A DNA stretch of 64,000 nucleotides, taken from contig CP026600.1 of NCBI GenBank assembly GCA_003288255.1, forward strand, positions 1,116,001-1,180,000, read 5' to 3'. The translations under genes were made by a program, and so were the position numbers. The notes under the pieces are model-generated. The model ran no database searches, was not told where the DNA came from, and saw only the letters and a program-made list of their open reading frames with translations. Positions 44,977 through 54,782 of this stretch are shown here, one piece after another. The DNA comes from Clostridiaceae bacterium 14S0207. Lineage in GTDB: Bacteria > Bacillota > Clostridia > Clostridiales > Clostridiaceae. Position 1 is the stretch's first letter, and every line of letters starts with the position of its first letter.

Positions 44977-45786
44977 ATGGAAGAGTTAAGAGAACGATTA
45001 GATATTTTACTTATAAAAAGAGGGATTTTTAGTTCTAGGGAAAGAGCTAGAGAAAATATTATTAATGGTAAAATTTTCGTGGACGGAAAAGTTGTGACTA
45101 AATGTGGAAAGAAAATTTTACAAGATAGTAATATTGAATTTAAAGGTGAACCGCTAAAATATGTTAGTAGAGGTGGTTTAAAGTTAGAAAAAGCTTTATT
45201 AAAGTTTAATATAAATTTACAAGATAAAGTATGTATTGATATTGGAGCATCTACAGGTGGATTTACACATTGTATGCTTTTAAATGGAGCTAAACAAGTT
45301 TTTGCAGTAGATGTTGGTAGAGATCAATTACATGAAAGTTTAAGAAATCATGAGAAGGTAATTTCATATGAGGAAACCAATGTAAGAGCTTTAAATAAAA
45401 ATCATTTTGGGACCTTAGCTGACTTTGCCTCCATTGATGTTTCATTTATTTCTCTTGAAAAAATTATGGAAAATGTTTTAGGGTTGTTACATAAAAAAGG
45501 AGAAATAATGGCACTTATAAAACCACAATTTGAGGCAGGGCATAAGTACTTAAATAAAAAAGGTGTAGTTAAAGACAAAATGGTACACAAAGAAGTTATA
45601 CTTAGACTATACGAAACTTTTAATAGCCTTAATATGAAAATTTTAAATTTTAGCTATTCTCCAGTTAAAGGTCCTAATGGAAATATAGAATATTTAATTC
45701 ATTTAACCAAGGACTGTACAAAAGAAAACAATATTTTTTCTACAGATATACATAATGTTATAAGTGAAGCTTTTAACTGCTTATAG
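44977..45786 (+). CDS. tlyA: TlyA-family rRNA 2'-O-methyltransferase / S4 protein
   Basis: A 269-residue protein: N-terminal S4 domain (RLDILLIKRGIFSSRERARENI) and Rossmann methyltransferase (VCIDIGASTGGFTHCMLLNGA). TlyA proteins methylate the ribose of 16S and 23S rRNA; some are annotated as haemolysins. The catalytic K-D-K-E type residues seem kept (Lys in SRGGLKLEKAL, Asp in SIDVSFISL, Lys in ALIKPQFEAG). ATG 44977 is 5 nt after AGGTGG; GTG 44968 overlaps it. Confidence 0.94.
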   Translation: MEELRERLDILLIKRGIFSSRERARENIINGKIFVDGKVVTKCGKKILQDSNIEFKGEPLKYVSRGGLKLEKALLKFNINLQDKVCIDIGASTGGFTHCMLLNGAKQVFAVDVGRDQLHESLRNHEKVISYEETNVRALNKNHFGTLADFASIDVSFISLEKIMENVLGLLHKKGEIMALIKPQFEAGHKYLNKKGVVKDKMVHKEVILRLYETFNSLNMKILNFSYSPVKGPNGNIEYLIHLTKDCTKENNIFSTDIHNVISEAFNCL

Positions 45787-45798
45787 TAGGAGGCGGCT

Positions 45799-46623
45799 AT
45801 GAATAGAATAGGAATAAATATTAATAGAACAAAAGAAAGAAACAAAGAAATAGTTGATTTTGTAAAATGTACAATATTAAATAATCTAAACGATGCAGAA
45901 GTTATAGTATTAGACGAAGTAGAAGCTAATAAAGAATTACTTTCTAGTCTGGATATGGTTATAAGTTTAGGTGGAGATGGAACAATATTAAGTACATCTA
46001 GGCTTTTAGAAGAAGTTCCAGTACCAATTTTTGGGGTGAATATTGGGAATTTAGGTTTTTTAACTAGTTCAGATTTAATGGGGTTTGAAGAAGAGCTTAT
46101 TAACATTATAAATGGGAAATATACTGTAGAAGATAGAATGTTATTAAATTGCAATGTTTATGGAAAAACTGAATCAAATTATAAGGCATTAAATGATTTA
46201 GTAATTTGTAAAGGTACATTAGCTAGAATAGTTAAATTTGATATTTACATAGATGGAGAATTATTTACATCTTTTAAGGCCGATGGAGTAATAGTATCTA
46301 CACCAACAGGATCAACAGCATATTCATTATCTGCAGGTGGTCCAATATTATATCCAACCTTAGAAGCGATATCTATAACTCCTATTTGTCCTCATCTTTT
46401 AGGTATGAGAACTTTAGTTGTAAAAAGTGATTGTAAAATTAAAATAGAATACACTTTAAATACGGATAAAGTATTTTTAACTGTAGATGGACAATGGTCA
46501 AGAGAAATGGAAGATAAAGAATTTGTAACTATAGAAGCTGCTAAGGAAACTTGTAGACTTATAACCACTGAAAATTATAGTTATTTTAAGGTATTACGTA
46601 ATAAGTTGTTAATTACTCAATAG
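45799..46623 (+). CDS. nadK: NAD kinase
   Basis: A 274-residue NAD kinase making NADP. The GGDGT motif is at residues 58-62 and the family's NxxG (GVNIGNLGFLT) and STPTGSTAYSLSAGGPI motifs follow. It lies 12 nt after tlyA with a GGAGGCGG ribosome binding site. The tlyA-nadK-argR-recN order is conserved in Firmicutes. Confidence 0.96.
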   Translation: MNRIGININRTKERNKEIVDFVKCTILNNLNDAEVIVLDEVEANKELLSSLDMVISLGGDGTILSTSRLLEEVPVPIFGVNIGNLGFLTSSDLMGFEEELINIINGKYTVEDRMLLNCNVYGKTESNYKALNDLVICKGTLARIVKFDIYIDGELFTSFKADGVIVSTPTGSTAYSLSAGGPILYPTLEAISITPICPHLLGMRTLVVKSDCKIKIEYTLNTDKVFLTVDGQWSREMEDKEFVTIEAAKETCRLITTENYSYFKVLRNKLLITQ

Positions 46624-46695
46624 TTTATTATGAAAATCAAATTATATGGACAAGTATTTTAAAAATGTAAAAAAATTTTAAAAGAAGGTGGAGCT

Positions 46696-47148
46696 ATGAA
46701 AAGTAAACGTCATTCATTAATTTTAGAAATTGTTAATTCTATGGATATTGAAACACAGGAGGAATTAGCTGGAGAGTTAGACAAAAAAGGTATATGTGTA
46801 AAACAATCTACATTATCTAGAGATATTAAAGAACTTAGACTAACTAAAGTATTATCTAAAAACAAAAGATATAAATATGCATCAATAGTTAGAAAAGATA
46901 ATTTAGAATCTGAAAGACTTATGGCTATTCTAGAAAACACTGTGTTAAATATAGAAAAAGTAGATAAGTTTATAATTATAAAGACACTTTCCGGTTCTGC
47001 ACCAGGAGCAGCTGAAGCCATTGATATTTTAGAATTTGATGATATAGCTGGTACTATAGCTGGAGATAATACTATATTCATATTAGTAAGAACAGAAGAA
47101 AAGGCAGAAGAAATGCTACATGAACTTTTAAAATTTATAAATAAATAA
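46696..47148 (+). CDS. argR: Arginine repressor ArgR/AhrC
   Basis: A 150-residue repressor. The winged-helix DNA-binding domain (residues 1-75) contains KQSTLSRDIKELRLTKV and the C-terminal oligomerisation/arginine-binding core contains GSAPGAAEAIDILEFDDIAG with the Asp pair that contacts arginine. It is a hexamer when arginine is bound. A GGTGG ribosome binding site precedes it. Confidence 0.96.
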   Translation: MKSKRHSLILEIVNSMDIETQEELAGELDKKGICVKQSTLSRDIKELRLTKVLSKNKRYKYASIVRKDNLESERLMAILENTVLNIEKVDKFIIIKTLSGSAPGAAEAIDILEFDDIAGTIAGDNTIFILVRTEEKAEEMLHELLKFINK

Positions 47149-47187
47149 ATTTTTAATATGATTTAAATGATGAAATGGGGGAATAAA

Positions 47188-48885
47188 ATGCTCCTAGAGT
47201 TAAATGTTAAAGATTTTGCTTTAATAGAAAAATTTAGCATAAAATTTCATGAAGGTTTCAATGTATTATTAGGAGAAACTGGTTCAGGTAAAAGTATTAT
47301 AATTGATGCTATTAATTTTCTTTTAGGAGGAAAATTTAATAAAAATTTTATCAGAACTGGAGAAGGTAAAGCTTTTGTTGAAGGAATCTTTACTATAGAA
47401 AATATAGAAGCTAAAAAGATTTTAGATGACCTAGGAATCGAGTATGAAGATGTTTTAATAATTAGCAGAGAAACTTATAAATATGGTAAATCTATTGCTA
47501 AAATAAATGGAAAATCTGTCATTTTAGGTTCTTTAAAAGAAATAAGTAAAACTTTAATAGATATACATGGACAACATGAAAATCAAAATCTTTTAAATAA
47601 TAGTGTTCATATACAATATATTGATTATTTTGCTAAAGAAGCTATTTATGAGGTATTAAAAGAGTACAGAATAAAATATTACAAATTAAAAGAAATTGAA
47701 AAAAATATGCAATACCTAGAAGAAAAAAAACAGGATGACTTTAGAAAAGCCGAATTTTTAAAATATCAATTAGAAGATATAGAAAAGGCTGATCTAAAAG
47801 CACAAGAAGAGGAAGAGTTATTAGAAAGATTTAAACTTTTGAATAACGCGGAACAAATAGAAAATGGATTAAGTAATTGCTATAACATCTTATATAATAG
47901 TAATGATGGATATAATTCTGTATATGATAGCTTAAATTTAGTAATTAAAACTTTAAGTAACTTGGAAGAACATAATAAAGACATAAAAAGAATAAAGGAT
48001 TCCTTTGAAGAATTTTATTATATAATAGAACAAAATGTTCATGATTTAGTAAACATAAAAGATAATATAAGTTATGATAAAGAAGAACTAGATTTCATTA
48101 ATGAAAGAATTTATTTCTTAGATAACTTAAAGAAAAAATACGGAGAAAGTATTGAAGAAATCTTAAATTATAAAAAACAAATAGAAAAAGAATATTTTGA
48201 TATACAAAATAGAGAAATTTCTATAGATAAATTAGTTAAAGAAAAGGAACATATAGAAGAAGAATTAAAACTTCTATCAAATAGATTGCATGATATAAGA
48301 TTAAATATTTCTAAAACATTAGAAAGTGAAATTGAAAAAGAATTTACTTATCTTGGACTAGAGAAAGTTAAATTTAAAGTAGATATAAAATGTTTAGATC
48401 AATTTAATGAAAATGGTATAGATAAAGTTAAGTTTCTAGTTTCTACCAATCCTGGAGAACCTTTAAAATCAATGGAGGAAATAGTATCAGGTGGAGAACT
48501 TTCCAGAATAATGTTATCTTTAAAAAGTGTCTTTATTAATAAAGATAATGTAGATAGTGTTATATTTGATGAAATAGATAATGGAATTAGTGGAAGAATA
48601 GCTCAAAGAGTAGGACACAAGATGTTTTTAATATCTAATAAAAAACAGGTTTTTTGTATAACTCATCTTCCACAAATAGCTGCTATGGCGGATTATTGCT
48701 ATGTTGTATGGAAAGAAGTAATAAATGATAAAACTTATAGTAATATTAAGCTAGCAGAAGAAAAAGAAAAGGTTGAATTCATAGCAAAAATGCTTGGAGG
48801 ATTGGAAACTACAGAGTTATCTTTAGAACATGCAGAAGAACTTTTAAATATAGCAAAAGAAAGTAAAAAGAAATTAGTTTCCTAA
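47188..48885 (+). CDS. recN: DNA repair protein RecN
   Basis: A 565-residue SMC-like ATPase. Walker A GETGSGKS is at residues 29-36. A long antiparallel coiled coil spans about 150-370. The C-terminal signature VSGGELSRIMLSLKS and Walker B VIFDEIDNGISG follow. It joins DNA ends in double-strand break repair. ATG 47188, 6 nt after GGGGG, gives MLLELNVKDFALIE, the family's N-terminus. A strong terminator follows. Confidence 0.97.
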   Translation: MLLELNVKDFALIEKFSIKFHEGFNVLLGETGSGKSIIIDAINFLLGGKFNKNFIRTGEGKAFVEGIFTIENIEAKKILDDLGIEYEDVLIISRETYKYGKSIAKINGKSVILGSLKEISKTLIDIHGQHENQNLLNNSVHIQYIDYFAKEAIYEVLKEYRIKYYKLKEIEKNMQYLEEKKQDDFRKAEFLKYQLEDIEKADLKAQEEEELLERFKLLNNAEQIENGLSNCYNILYNSNDGYNSVYDSLNLVIKTLSNLEEHNKDIKRIKDSFEEFYYIIEQNVHDLVNIKDNISYDKEELDFINERIYFLDNLKKKYGESIEEILNYKKQIEKEYFDIQNREISIDKLVKEKEHIEEELKLLSNRLHDIRLNISKTLESEIEKEFTYLGLEKVKFKVDIKCLDQFNENGIDKVKFLVSTNPGEPLKSMEEIVSGGELSRIMLSLKSVFINKDNVDSVIFDEIDNGISGRIAQRVGHKMFLISNKKQVFCITHLPQIAAMADYCYVVWKEVINDKTYSNIKLAEEKEKVEFIAKMLGGLETTELSLEHAEELLNIAKESKKKLVS

Positions 48886-48913
48886 AATTTAAAAAAAATA
48901 AAATATTTATGTT

Positions 48914-48973
48914 AAAAAAACATCCTTATGGTTAAAATAACTTAGTAAAGTTATAATCATAGGATGTTTTTTT
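48914..48973 (+). terminator. Intrinsic terminator after recN
   Basis: A perfect 13-bp outer stem (48914-48926 and 48961-48973, with an A-run at the left and T-run at the right) encloses an inner 7-bp stem ATAACTT/AAGTTAT around 48937-48954. It works on both strands in principle. Confidence 0.85.
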
Positions 48974-49189
48974 ATATTTTTACTTTACATGAAGATAAAC
49001 TATAGCATAATGAAATTATTAATCGGGAAATTTAAAAGTGAACAAAGAAACAAACTTATTATTATAGATGAAGTTATTTAGGTCTTAGTTAAAATTTTTT
49101 ATATGTAAATAAAATTTCGTGAAAGAATTAAAACTTTATTATGCAACAAGTAAATAATTACTTGAAAATAACAAGAGACGAATGGAGGT
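48974..49189 (+). other. Intergenic region upstream of spoIVB
   Basis: A/T-rich stretch of about 215 nt completing the 300-nt gap after recN. It has no gene. A 7-bp inverted repeat CAAGTAA/TTACTTG lies at 49147-49164, about 30 nt before the spoIVB start. A forespore (sigma-F or sigma-G) promoter is expected here, but I could not assign one. Confidence 0.5.
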
Positions 49190-49198
49190 ATGAGAAAA

Positions 49199-50305
49199 TT
49201 GGATAATAAAAGTAAAAAAATAAGAGTACTTAAATCTTTAGTATTAAGTATTACATTTGTTTTTACTATGTGTTCATGGAATAAGGCATATAGATATGAT
49301 AAAATACCTCAAAGTGATTCTGTAAAGGCAGATGTTGTTAGAAAGGAAAAGAAAGTATATGTTGGTGGGGAACCATTGGGAATAAAGGTTAATACTAAAG
49401 GATTATTAGTTATTGGAGTGGCTGACATAGAAACAGAGGAAGGACTAAAAGCTTCTCCTGCTATTAAGGCAGGTATACAAATAGGAGATAACATTTTAAA
49501 AGTCCAAAATAATGAAGTAAAATGTAGCGAAGAAATGTCTAAAGTAATAAATAATAACAAAGGAAATAAAATAATTATAGAATTTCAACACAAAGGAAAA
49601 AATTACAAAAAAGTTTTAACTCCTGTTAAGAGTAAACTGGACGATAAATATAAAGTAGGAATGTGGGTAAGAGACAGCAGTTCTGGTATAGGTACATTAA
49701 CATTCTATGATGATGAAACTCACAGATATGGAGCTTTAGGACATGGAATTAGCGATGGAGATACAGGAACTATGATTAACGTAGGTGATGGTAAAATTAT
49801 GCCCTCCGAAATTATAGCAGTTAAAAAAAGTGTAGAAGGAACTCCAGGTGAACTTAGAGGAATATTTAGTAATGGTAAAGAACCCTTAGGAAATGTAAAA
49901 ACAAATAATATATGTGGCATATTTGGAGAATACTCTGGAAAAGTTAATTTAAAGAAAAAATTTAAAGAGCCAATGCCTATAGCCTATCAAAATGAAATAA
50001 AAGAGGGAAAAGCATATATTTATACTACTATTAACGGAAATGCTCCGAAATTATATGAAATAGAAATAGAAAAAACTATACATCAAGAGGAACCCAACTC
50101 AAAAAGTATGTTGATTAAAGTAACAGATAAGAGATTATTAGAACAAACAGGTGGAATAGTTCAAGGAATGAGTGGAAGTCCAATTATACAAAATGATAAA
50201 CTAATAGGTGCTGTAACCCATGTTTTAGTCAATAAGCCAAATAAAGGATATGGTATTTATATAGAGTGGATGATGAAAGAGTGCGAATTTTTGCAAAACT
50301 ACTAG
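49199..50305 (+). CDS. spoIVB: SpoIVB serine peptidase (S55) with PDZ domain
   Basis: A protein of about 368 residues with an N-terminal membrane/signal segment (SLVLSITFVFTMCSW), a PDZ domain (about residues 55-135) and an S55 peptidase domain: GALGHGISD with the catalytic His and QGMSGSPI with the catalytic Ser. It is made in the forespore and cleaves SpoIVFA to trigger pro-sigma-K processing. TTG 49199 lies 10 nt after GGAGG; the ATG at 49190 is only one base from that site, so the start is uncertain by three codons. spo0A follows, as in Bacillus. Confidence 0.93.
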   Translation: MDNKSKKIRVLKSLVLSITFVFTMCSWNKAYRYDKIPQSDSVKADVVRKEKKVYVGGEPLGIKVNTKGLLVIGVADIETEEGLKASPAIKAGIQIGDNILKVQNNEVKCSEEMSKVINNNKGNKIIIEFQHKGKNYKKVLTPVKSKLDDKYKVGMWVRDSSSGIGTLTFYDDETHRYGALGHGISDGDTGTMINVGDGKIMPSEIIAVKKSVEGTPGELRGIFSNGKEPLGNVKTNNICGIFGEYSGKVNLKKKFKEPMPIAYQNEIKEGKAYIYTTINGNAPKLYEIEIEKTIHQEEPNSKSMLIKVTDKRLLEQTGGIVQGMSGSPIIQNDKLIGAVTHVLVNKPNKGYGIYIEWMMKECEFLQNY

Positions 50306-50343
50306 AAAAAAATACTAAAACATAGTAGAATAGAATTAGCATT

Positions 50344-50369
50344 AAAAGATAGCAAATGCTATCTTTTTT
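50344..50369 (+). terminator. Intrinsic terminator after spoIVB
   Basis: A 10-bp stem AAAAGATAGC (50344-50353) with its complement at 50358-50367, a 4-nt loop and a T-run. Confidence 0.87.
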
Positions 50370-50426
50370 CTTCTGTAAAATAAAAAAAAAGATTTTCAAG
50401 TGAATTAGAAGGAATTTCCATGCACT

Positions 50427-50433
50427 TGTCGAA
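50427..50433 (+). promoter_or_regulatory. 0A box upstream of spo0A
   Basis: TGTCGAA matches the Spo0A-binding consensus TGNCGAA exactly, 51 nt before the spo0A ATG. Phosphorylated Spo0A likely controls its own gene through it. The -10 and -35 boxes are not clear. Confidence 0.65.
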
Positions 50434-50483
50434 TAAATAAATTGTAAACAAATGGAATTTAAAAAGTTAAAGGGGAGTTTAAA

Positions 50484-51311
50484 ATGGAAGATTCAAAAAT
50501 TAGTGTAATTATTGCAGATGACAATAAGGAATTTTGCAATATTTTAAATGATTATCTTTTAAGTCAAAGGGATATTGTTGTAACAGGTATAGCTAAGGAT
50601 GGAGTTGAAGCTTTACAGTTAATACAAGAACAAAAACCAGATTTAGTAGTTCTTGATATAATAATGCCACACTTAGATGGACTAGGGGTTTTAGAAAGAC
50701 TTAATGCTATGGATTTAAATCCAATGCCTAGAGTAATAGTATTATCAGCGGTTGGACAAGATAGGATTACTCAAAGAGCTATAACATTAGGGGCCGATTA
50801 TTACGTTGTAAAACCATTTGATATGGACGTGTTTACGAAAAGAATAAGACAAATGTTTAATAATACAATAAGCAGTGATGAAATTAAAAAGACAGTGTCT
50901 ATGGAAATGCCAGTAACTATGACAGTAAAAAATGAAAACAATCAACAAGGAGGACCATTCGATCTAGAAGCAGAAATTACTAATATAATACATGAAATTG
51001 GAGTTCCAGCACATATTAAAGGATATATGTATTTAAGAGAAGCTATTAGTATGGTGGTAGAAAACGTTGAACTTTTATCTGCAGTTACTAAAGAACTATA
51101 TCCTTCTATTGCTAAAAAATATAATACAACAGCTAGTAGAGTAGAAAGAGCTATAAGACATGCTATAGAAGTTGCTTGGGGTAGAGGACAAGTAGAAACT
51201 ATTAATAAGCTATTTGGCTATACTATCCACAATGATAAAGGCAAACCAACTAATAGTGAATTTATAGCAATGGTAGCAGACAAGCTTAGACTTAAAAATA
51301 GAGTAGGCTAA
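50484..51311 (+). CDS. spo0A: Spo0A, master regulator of sporulation
   Basis: A 275-residue response regulator. The receiver domain has the acidic pair Asp12-Asp13, phospho-acceptor Asp58 (VVLDIIMP) and Lys110 (VVKPF). The C-terminal Spo0A domain (from about residue 155, [19 protein letters not shown]) contains the recognition helix [15 protein letters not shown]. In clostridia it is phosphorylated by orphan histidine kinases and controls sporulation and often solvent or toxin genes. Confidence 0.98.
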   Translation: MEDSKISVIIADDNKEFCNILNDYLLSQRDIVVTGIAKDGVEALQLIQEQKPDLVVLDIIMPHLDGLGVLERLNAMDLNPMPRVIVLSAVGQDRITQRAITLGADYYVVKPFDMDVFTKRIRQMFNNTISSDEIKKTVSMEMPVTMTVKNENNQQGGPFDLEAEITNIIHEIGVPAHIKGYMYLREAISMVVENVELLSAVTKELYPSIAKKYNTTASRVERAIRHAIEVAWGRGQVETINKLFGYTIHNDKGKPTNSEFIAMVADKLRLKNRVG

Positions 51312-51415
51312 GGTCGTGATATCAAGAAAGTGGACACAAATAATAGCAATAAATTTTTAAAAATACATATAGTTTTTAGAAAAATATTGCAACAAATTAA
51401 AAAAATCACTACATG

Positions 51416-51468
51416 AATACACTTTTTATTTATTACTTTTAATTAAGTAAAATAAGGAGTGTATTTTT
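51416..51468 (+). terminator. Intrinsic terminator after spo0A
   Basis: AATACACT (51416-51423) pairs with AGTGTATT (51458-51465), with an inner stem TTACTT/AAGTAA, then T residues. It lies 105 nt after the stop, so the spo0A mRNA has a long 3' untranslated region. The rest of the 296-nt gap to 51608 is A/T-rich; a TATAAT at 51565-51570 may belong to the next gene. Confidence 0.7.
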
Positions 51469-51607
51469 TATGTTTAAAATTTATAGTATAAAATTATAAA
51501 AATTTTTATGATAATATATACATAATATTAATAAAATTGTTATGTATATATTACTTAGAAATAGTATAATAATCTTGAGGAATATTAATAATATGGGGGA
51601 TATTCAT

Positions 51608-52164
51608 ATGAGGAAGAAAATGGGGATAATATTTTTAATCGTAATTTTATCGATAGGTATAGGGGGACAAAATTTATTTTAGATACTAGAAAATATAATG
51701 ATTATTTAACAAAGGCAAATGAATCAATGACTAAGAAAGAATATGAAAGAGCATTAGATTATATAAATAAAGCTTCTAAATATAAAAGGTCGGATGAAGT
51801 AGAAAAAATAAAAAAAGAAATTGAAGATGATAAAAAATTTGATAAACAAGTTGCAGATTTAGATAAGTTACATAAAGAAAATGCTGAAATGATTAAAAAT
51901 ATAGAAAATAACAAACCACAACTTATTACTAATTCAGATAATTTAAAGATATGGAAAGTCTATTTATTAGCGGGAAAGAATTATATTTTTAAAATTAATG
52001 TAACTGAAGGTGAAGAAGATAATGTAATAGTGGATTTAAATAATGATAATATAATTAATGAAGTAGGAAAAGGTAATTTTGCTAATGAGGTTGAAATACC
52101 ACAATATGGATGGTATAAACTTAAGGTAGAAACTAAAATGGGATTTAGTTGGAAATTTGAATAG
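51608..52164 (+). pseudogene. Secreted helical protein gene interrupted by a one-base frameshift
   Basis: An ATG at 51608 with GGGGGA at good spacing encodes MRKKMGIIFLIVILSIGIGG, a signal or anchor segment, then stops at 51680-51682. The downstream frame is open from the same place to 52164 and continues naturally with TKFILDTRKYNDYLTKAN if one G were added to the GGGGG run at 51662-51666. The restored product would have about 185 residues: membrane anchor, charged helical repeat-like segment (ERALDYINKASKYKRSDEVEK, TPR-like, residues about 45-65), and a C-terminal beta-rich domain ending in GWYKLKVETKMGFSWKFE. Family not recognised. A terminator follows. A sequencing error is possible. Confidence 0.75.
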
Positions 52165-52173
52165 ACCTTTAGG

Positions 52174-52198
52174 AGAACACTTTAGGGTGTTCTTTTTT
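52174..52198 (+). terminator. Intrinsic terminator after the frameshifted gene
   Basis: GAACAC (52175-52180) pairs with GTGTTC (52187-52192), 6-nt loop, followed by a run of T. Confidence 0.8.
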
Positions 52199-52413
52199 AT
52201 TTATAGAATTTAAGAATGTATATATAAGTATTAGAATTATATTGTTAAAGTCAAATATAGAAAAAATATATATTGTAATAAAGTTTATTTTTATAAATTT
52301 GAAATTTATTTGTAATATTTTTGTAGCACTTTTGTAACGATACTTATTTAAAAAATAGTGTATATTTATAGAGCAAATAAAAAATTTACTCAGAATATAC
52401 CGGAGGGTCTCAT

Positions 52414-53394
52414 ATGAAAAAGAAAGCTTTAACAATACTTTTAGTAAGTATGATGGTAGCATCTACAATAATATCTTTAACTGGATGTGCTAAAGTAAGT
52501 GTATCTAAAAATGAAAAGGCTAATGTACAGCAAAAGAAACAAGTAGAACCAAAGAAAGAAGATAACATTAAAGAATCATTAGGAAATAAAAAGAAAATTG
52601 CTAAACCAAGTTATACTTTGTTAAATTATAGTAATTTTATAGATAAAAAAACTCAAAATGAAGCAAAACAAGTATTAGAGAAAAATAAAATTAATGTAAA
52701 ATATATAAACAACTATTTTGAATTAATAAATGATTATAATAAATTATATAAAAATGATTTGGTTAATAAGTCCGGTTTCAGTACAACTAAAAAATCACAA
52801 GTACAATACGATAATGGGGTTCTTTCAGAAAAGTGGACAAAATCACATAAATACATAGACATTAATTGTAGGTTATCAGCTTTTAGTTTATTTAGAGATT
52901 TTGTAAAATCTGGTGATACAAAGTTTAATGGAGATATATCTAATTTAGGTATGGATCTTGCCATGATAGAGGAAAATCCAATTGCTAAAGCTGGTAATTT
53001 CACTAAATCAAACGTTGAAACATTTAAGAAAATATTTTCAACTATTAAAGTTGAGAAGTTTGGAAATGATGAAGAAATGTCTAAATTAATAAGTGATACA
53101 TGGAAAAAAAGAGGAATTAAATTTAGTGAAAATAAAGATGTAACTTTAATTAATGGATTTATTAAAGATCAGGATCTTAAGGATACATATGTTGGACATG
53201 CTGGTATTTCAGTTAAAAATGGAGATGAAATATTATTTATAGAAAAGTATAGTCCCGCTATGCCATTCCAAGTAACTAAATTTAAAAATAAAAAGGATTT
53301 AAGAAGTTATATGTTTGATAGATTAATAACTACAGAAGGTAATATGCTTCTTCCAGCTCCAATTATAATGGAAAATGATAAATTAATGAAATAA
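52414..53394 (+). CDS. Putative lipoprotein, DUF4300-like
   Basis: A 326-residue protein with a lipoprotein signal peptide: basic start, hydrophobic core, and lipobox LTGC with Cys25. A lysine-rich linker (residues 27-65) leads to the main domain, which begins YTLLNYSNFIDKKTQNEAKQ. This looks like the DUF4300 family of Firmicutes lipoproteins as I remember it; the function is unknown. Cys141-region (IDINCRLSAFSLFRDF) and VGHAGISVKNGDEILFIEKYSP recall a papain-like or peptidase-like fold (Cys, His), but that is speculation. Expected to be processed by LspA. Confidence 0.75.
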   Translation: MKKKALTILLVSMMVASTIISLTGCAKVSVSKNEKANVQQKKQVEPKKEDNIKESLGNKKKIAKPSYTLLNYSNFIDKKTQNEAKQVLEKNKINVKYINNYFELINDYNKLYKNDLVNKSGFSTTKKSQVQYDNGVLSEKWTKSHKYIDINCRLSAFSLFRDFVKSGDTKFNGDISNLGMDLAMIEENPIAKAGNFTKSNVETFKKIFSTIKVEKFGNDEEMSKLISDTWKKRGIKFSENKDVTLINGFIKDQDLKDTYVGHAGISVKNGDEILFIEKYSPAMPFQVTKFKNKKDLRSYMFDRLITTEGNMLLPAPIIMENDKLMK

Positions 53395-53407
53395 ATAATA
53401 TAATGAT

Positions 53408-53449
53408 AAAAATACCGTATTATTCAAAATTGAATATACGGTATTTTTT
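53408..53449. terminator. Bidirectional terminator between lipoprotein and MFS genes
   Basis: ATACCGTA (53412-53419) plus TATTCA (53421-53426) pair with TGAATA (53431-53436) and TACGGTAT (53437-53444), with one bulged T. The stem is flanked by A on the left and T on the right and lies between converging genes. Confidence 0.85.
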
Positions 53450-53463
53450 CTTCAAGAACATAA

Positions 53464-54705
53464 TTAAAGAGTTTTTAAATGCTTATTAGATGACAAAACT
53501 AAAGTTAAAATTATAAATAAAATTCCTGAACTTATGGATAAAATAAAAGGATTTATCTTAGCTATAACTATTCCGGATAATATTAAACTTATAGGATTAA
53601 TTATAGTACAAAATGTAGATAATGTTCCAAATATCTTACCTTTTATTTTATTAGGGATTAGTTTATACATGATTACTCGTACAGTAATATTAACCACTGA
53701 TACTGCCATACCTAGAATGAAAATTATAACTATATAAAATATAAAACACAAAAGGATATTTTGATTTAGATAAGTTATTAATCCTGGAACCCCTATTAAT
53801 AAAATACAAAGACTTTCTATAAAAAAACCTATAATAATATACTTATACTTTTTTCTCTTTTCTGGCAACATAGATAACAGTACTGATCCTAGTAACATAC
53901 CAATGGGATTCATAGCCTGTAAAATTCCAAATTGATAAGCTGGCAATTTAAATACATTAGTTATTATATATGGAAATGGTATAGTTACACCCATAGAAAA
54001 AAATATATTGATAAATATAGCTGAAAAATATAATATAAATATGATTTTTTCAGAATATATGTATCTTATACTTTCCAAAATCTCTTTATGTAAATTTAAG
54101 TTATTGATTGATTTTTTAACATTTCTATATTTAAAATCTAAATTTACTTCTAAAAAAGCGGAAATTAAAAATGAAATACCATTTATAAGTACAAATAATT
54201 TTAAATCAAGTATTCCAAAGATAAATCCACCTAAAAATGGACCTGAAATTTCAGTAATTGAAGTTATTGCTTGATTCATAGATGATACTTTAGTAAGATC
54301 CTCTTTTGAAAACATATCTGTAATGGCTGCTGTCATTGCTATATCAAAGAATACATTTATTGAATTAATCAGAATTGTTACAAAATAGAAAACATTTATA
54401 TTTATATTATAATTTAACATATATAGATATAATAAGAGCATTATAATTCCACATAATATATCAGTAATAACTATTATCTTTTTTCGATCTAATCTATCTA
54501 CTAATATACCGGCAATTGGACCTAGTATGATTCGAGGAATTATAGAAAGAACTAATGTAATTGCAAATGTTAGAGCTGTACCTGTTATCTTCAAAATATA
54601 TAATGCTAATATAAAATTATATATTTGAGTTCCAAAGGAAGATATAGCTCGTCCTAATATATAACAATTAATATTATTAATGAATTTATTATTGTATTTA
54701 GTCAT
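53464..54705 (-). CDS. Major facilitator superfamily transporter
   Basis: A 413-residue membrane protein with about 12 hydrophobic segments. The MFS motif A-like LVDRLDRKKIIVITD follows helix 2, and the start (FINNINCYILGRAISSFGTQIYNFILALYIL) is typical of the MFS_3 / macrolide-efflux-like branch. The substrate cannot be told from sequence. AGGTGATATT precedes the ATG. No regulator gene is adjacent; upstream lies a long A/T-rich gap with a 15-bp hairpin. Confidence 0.88.
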   Translation of the reverse strand: MTKYNNKFINNINCYILGRAISSFGTQIYNFILALYILKITGTALTFAITLVLSIIPRIILGPIAGILVDRLDRKKIIVITDILCGIIMLLLYLYMLNYNININVFYFVTILINSINVFFDIAMTAAITDMFSKEDLTKVSSMNQAITSITEISGPFLGGFIFGILDLKLFVLINGISFLISAFLEVNLDFKYRNVKKSINNLNLHKEILESIRYIYSEKIIFILYFSAIFINIFFSMGVTIPFPYIITNVFKLPAYQFGILQAMNPIGMLLGSVLLSMLPEKRKKYKYIIIGFFIESLCILLIGVPGLITYLNQNILLCFIFYIVIIFILGMAVSVVNITVRVIMYKLIPNKIKGKIFGTLSTFCTIINPISLILSGIVIAKINPFILSISSGILFIILTLVLSSNKHLKTL

Positions 54706-54782
54706 AATATCACCTTGAAAAATCTAATTTTTAAAATTAACATATTTTTTTATTTATATAAACTACATAGATAGTTACCATT

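Noticed and set aside
45699-46154. Long minus-strand open frame (151 codons) opposite tlyA/nadK
   Set aside because: It overlaps the strongly conserved nadK frame, has no ribosome binding site and its composition is that of an antisense shadow.
46710-47081. Minus-strand open frame of 123 codons opposite argR
   Set aside because: It is entirely inside argR, whose DNA-binding and arginine-binding motifs are intact; no ribosome binding site.
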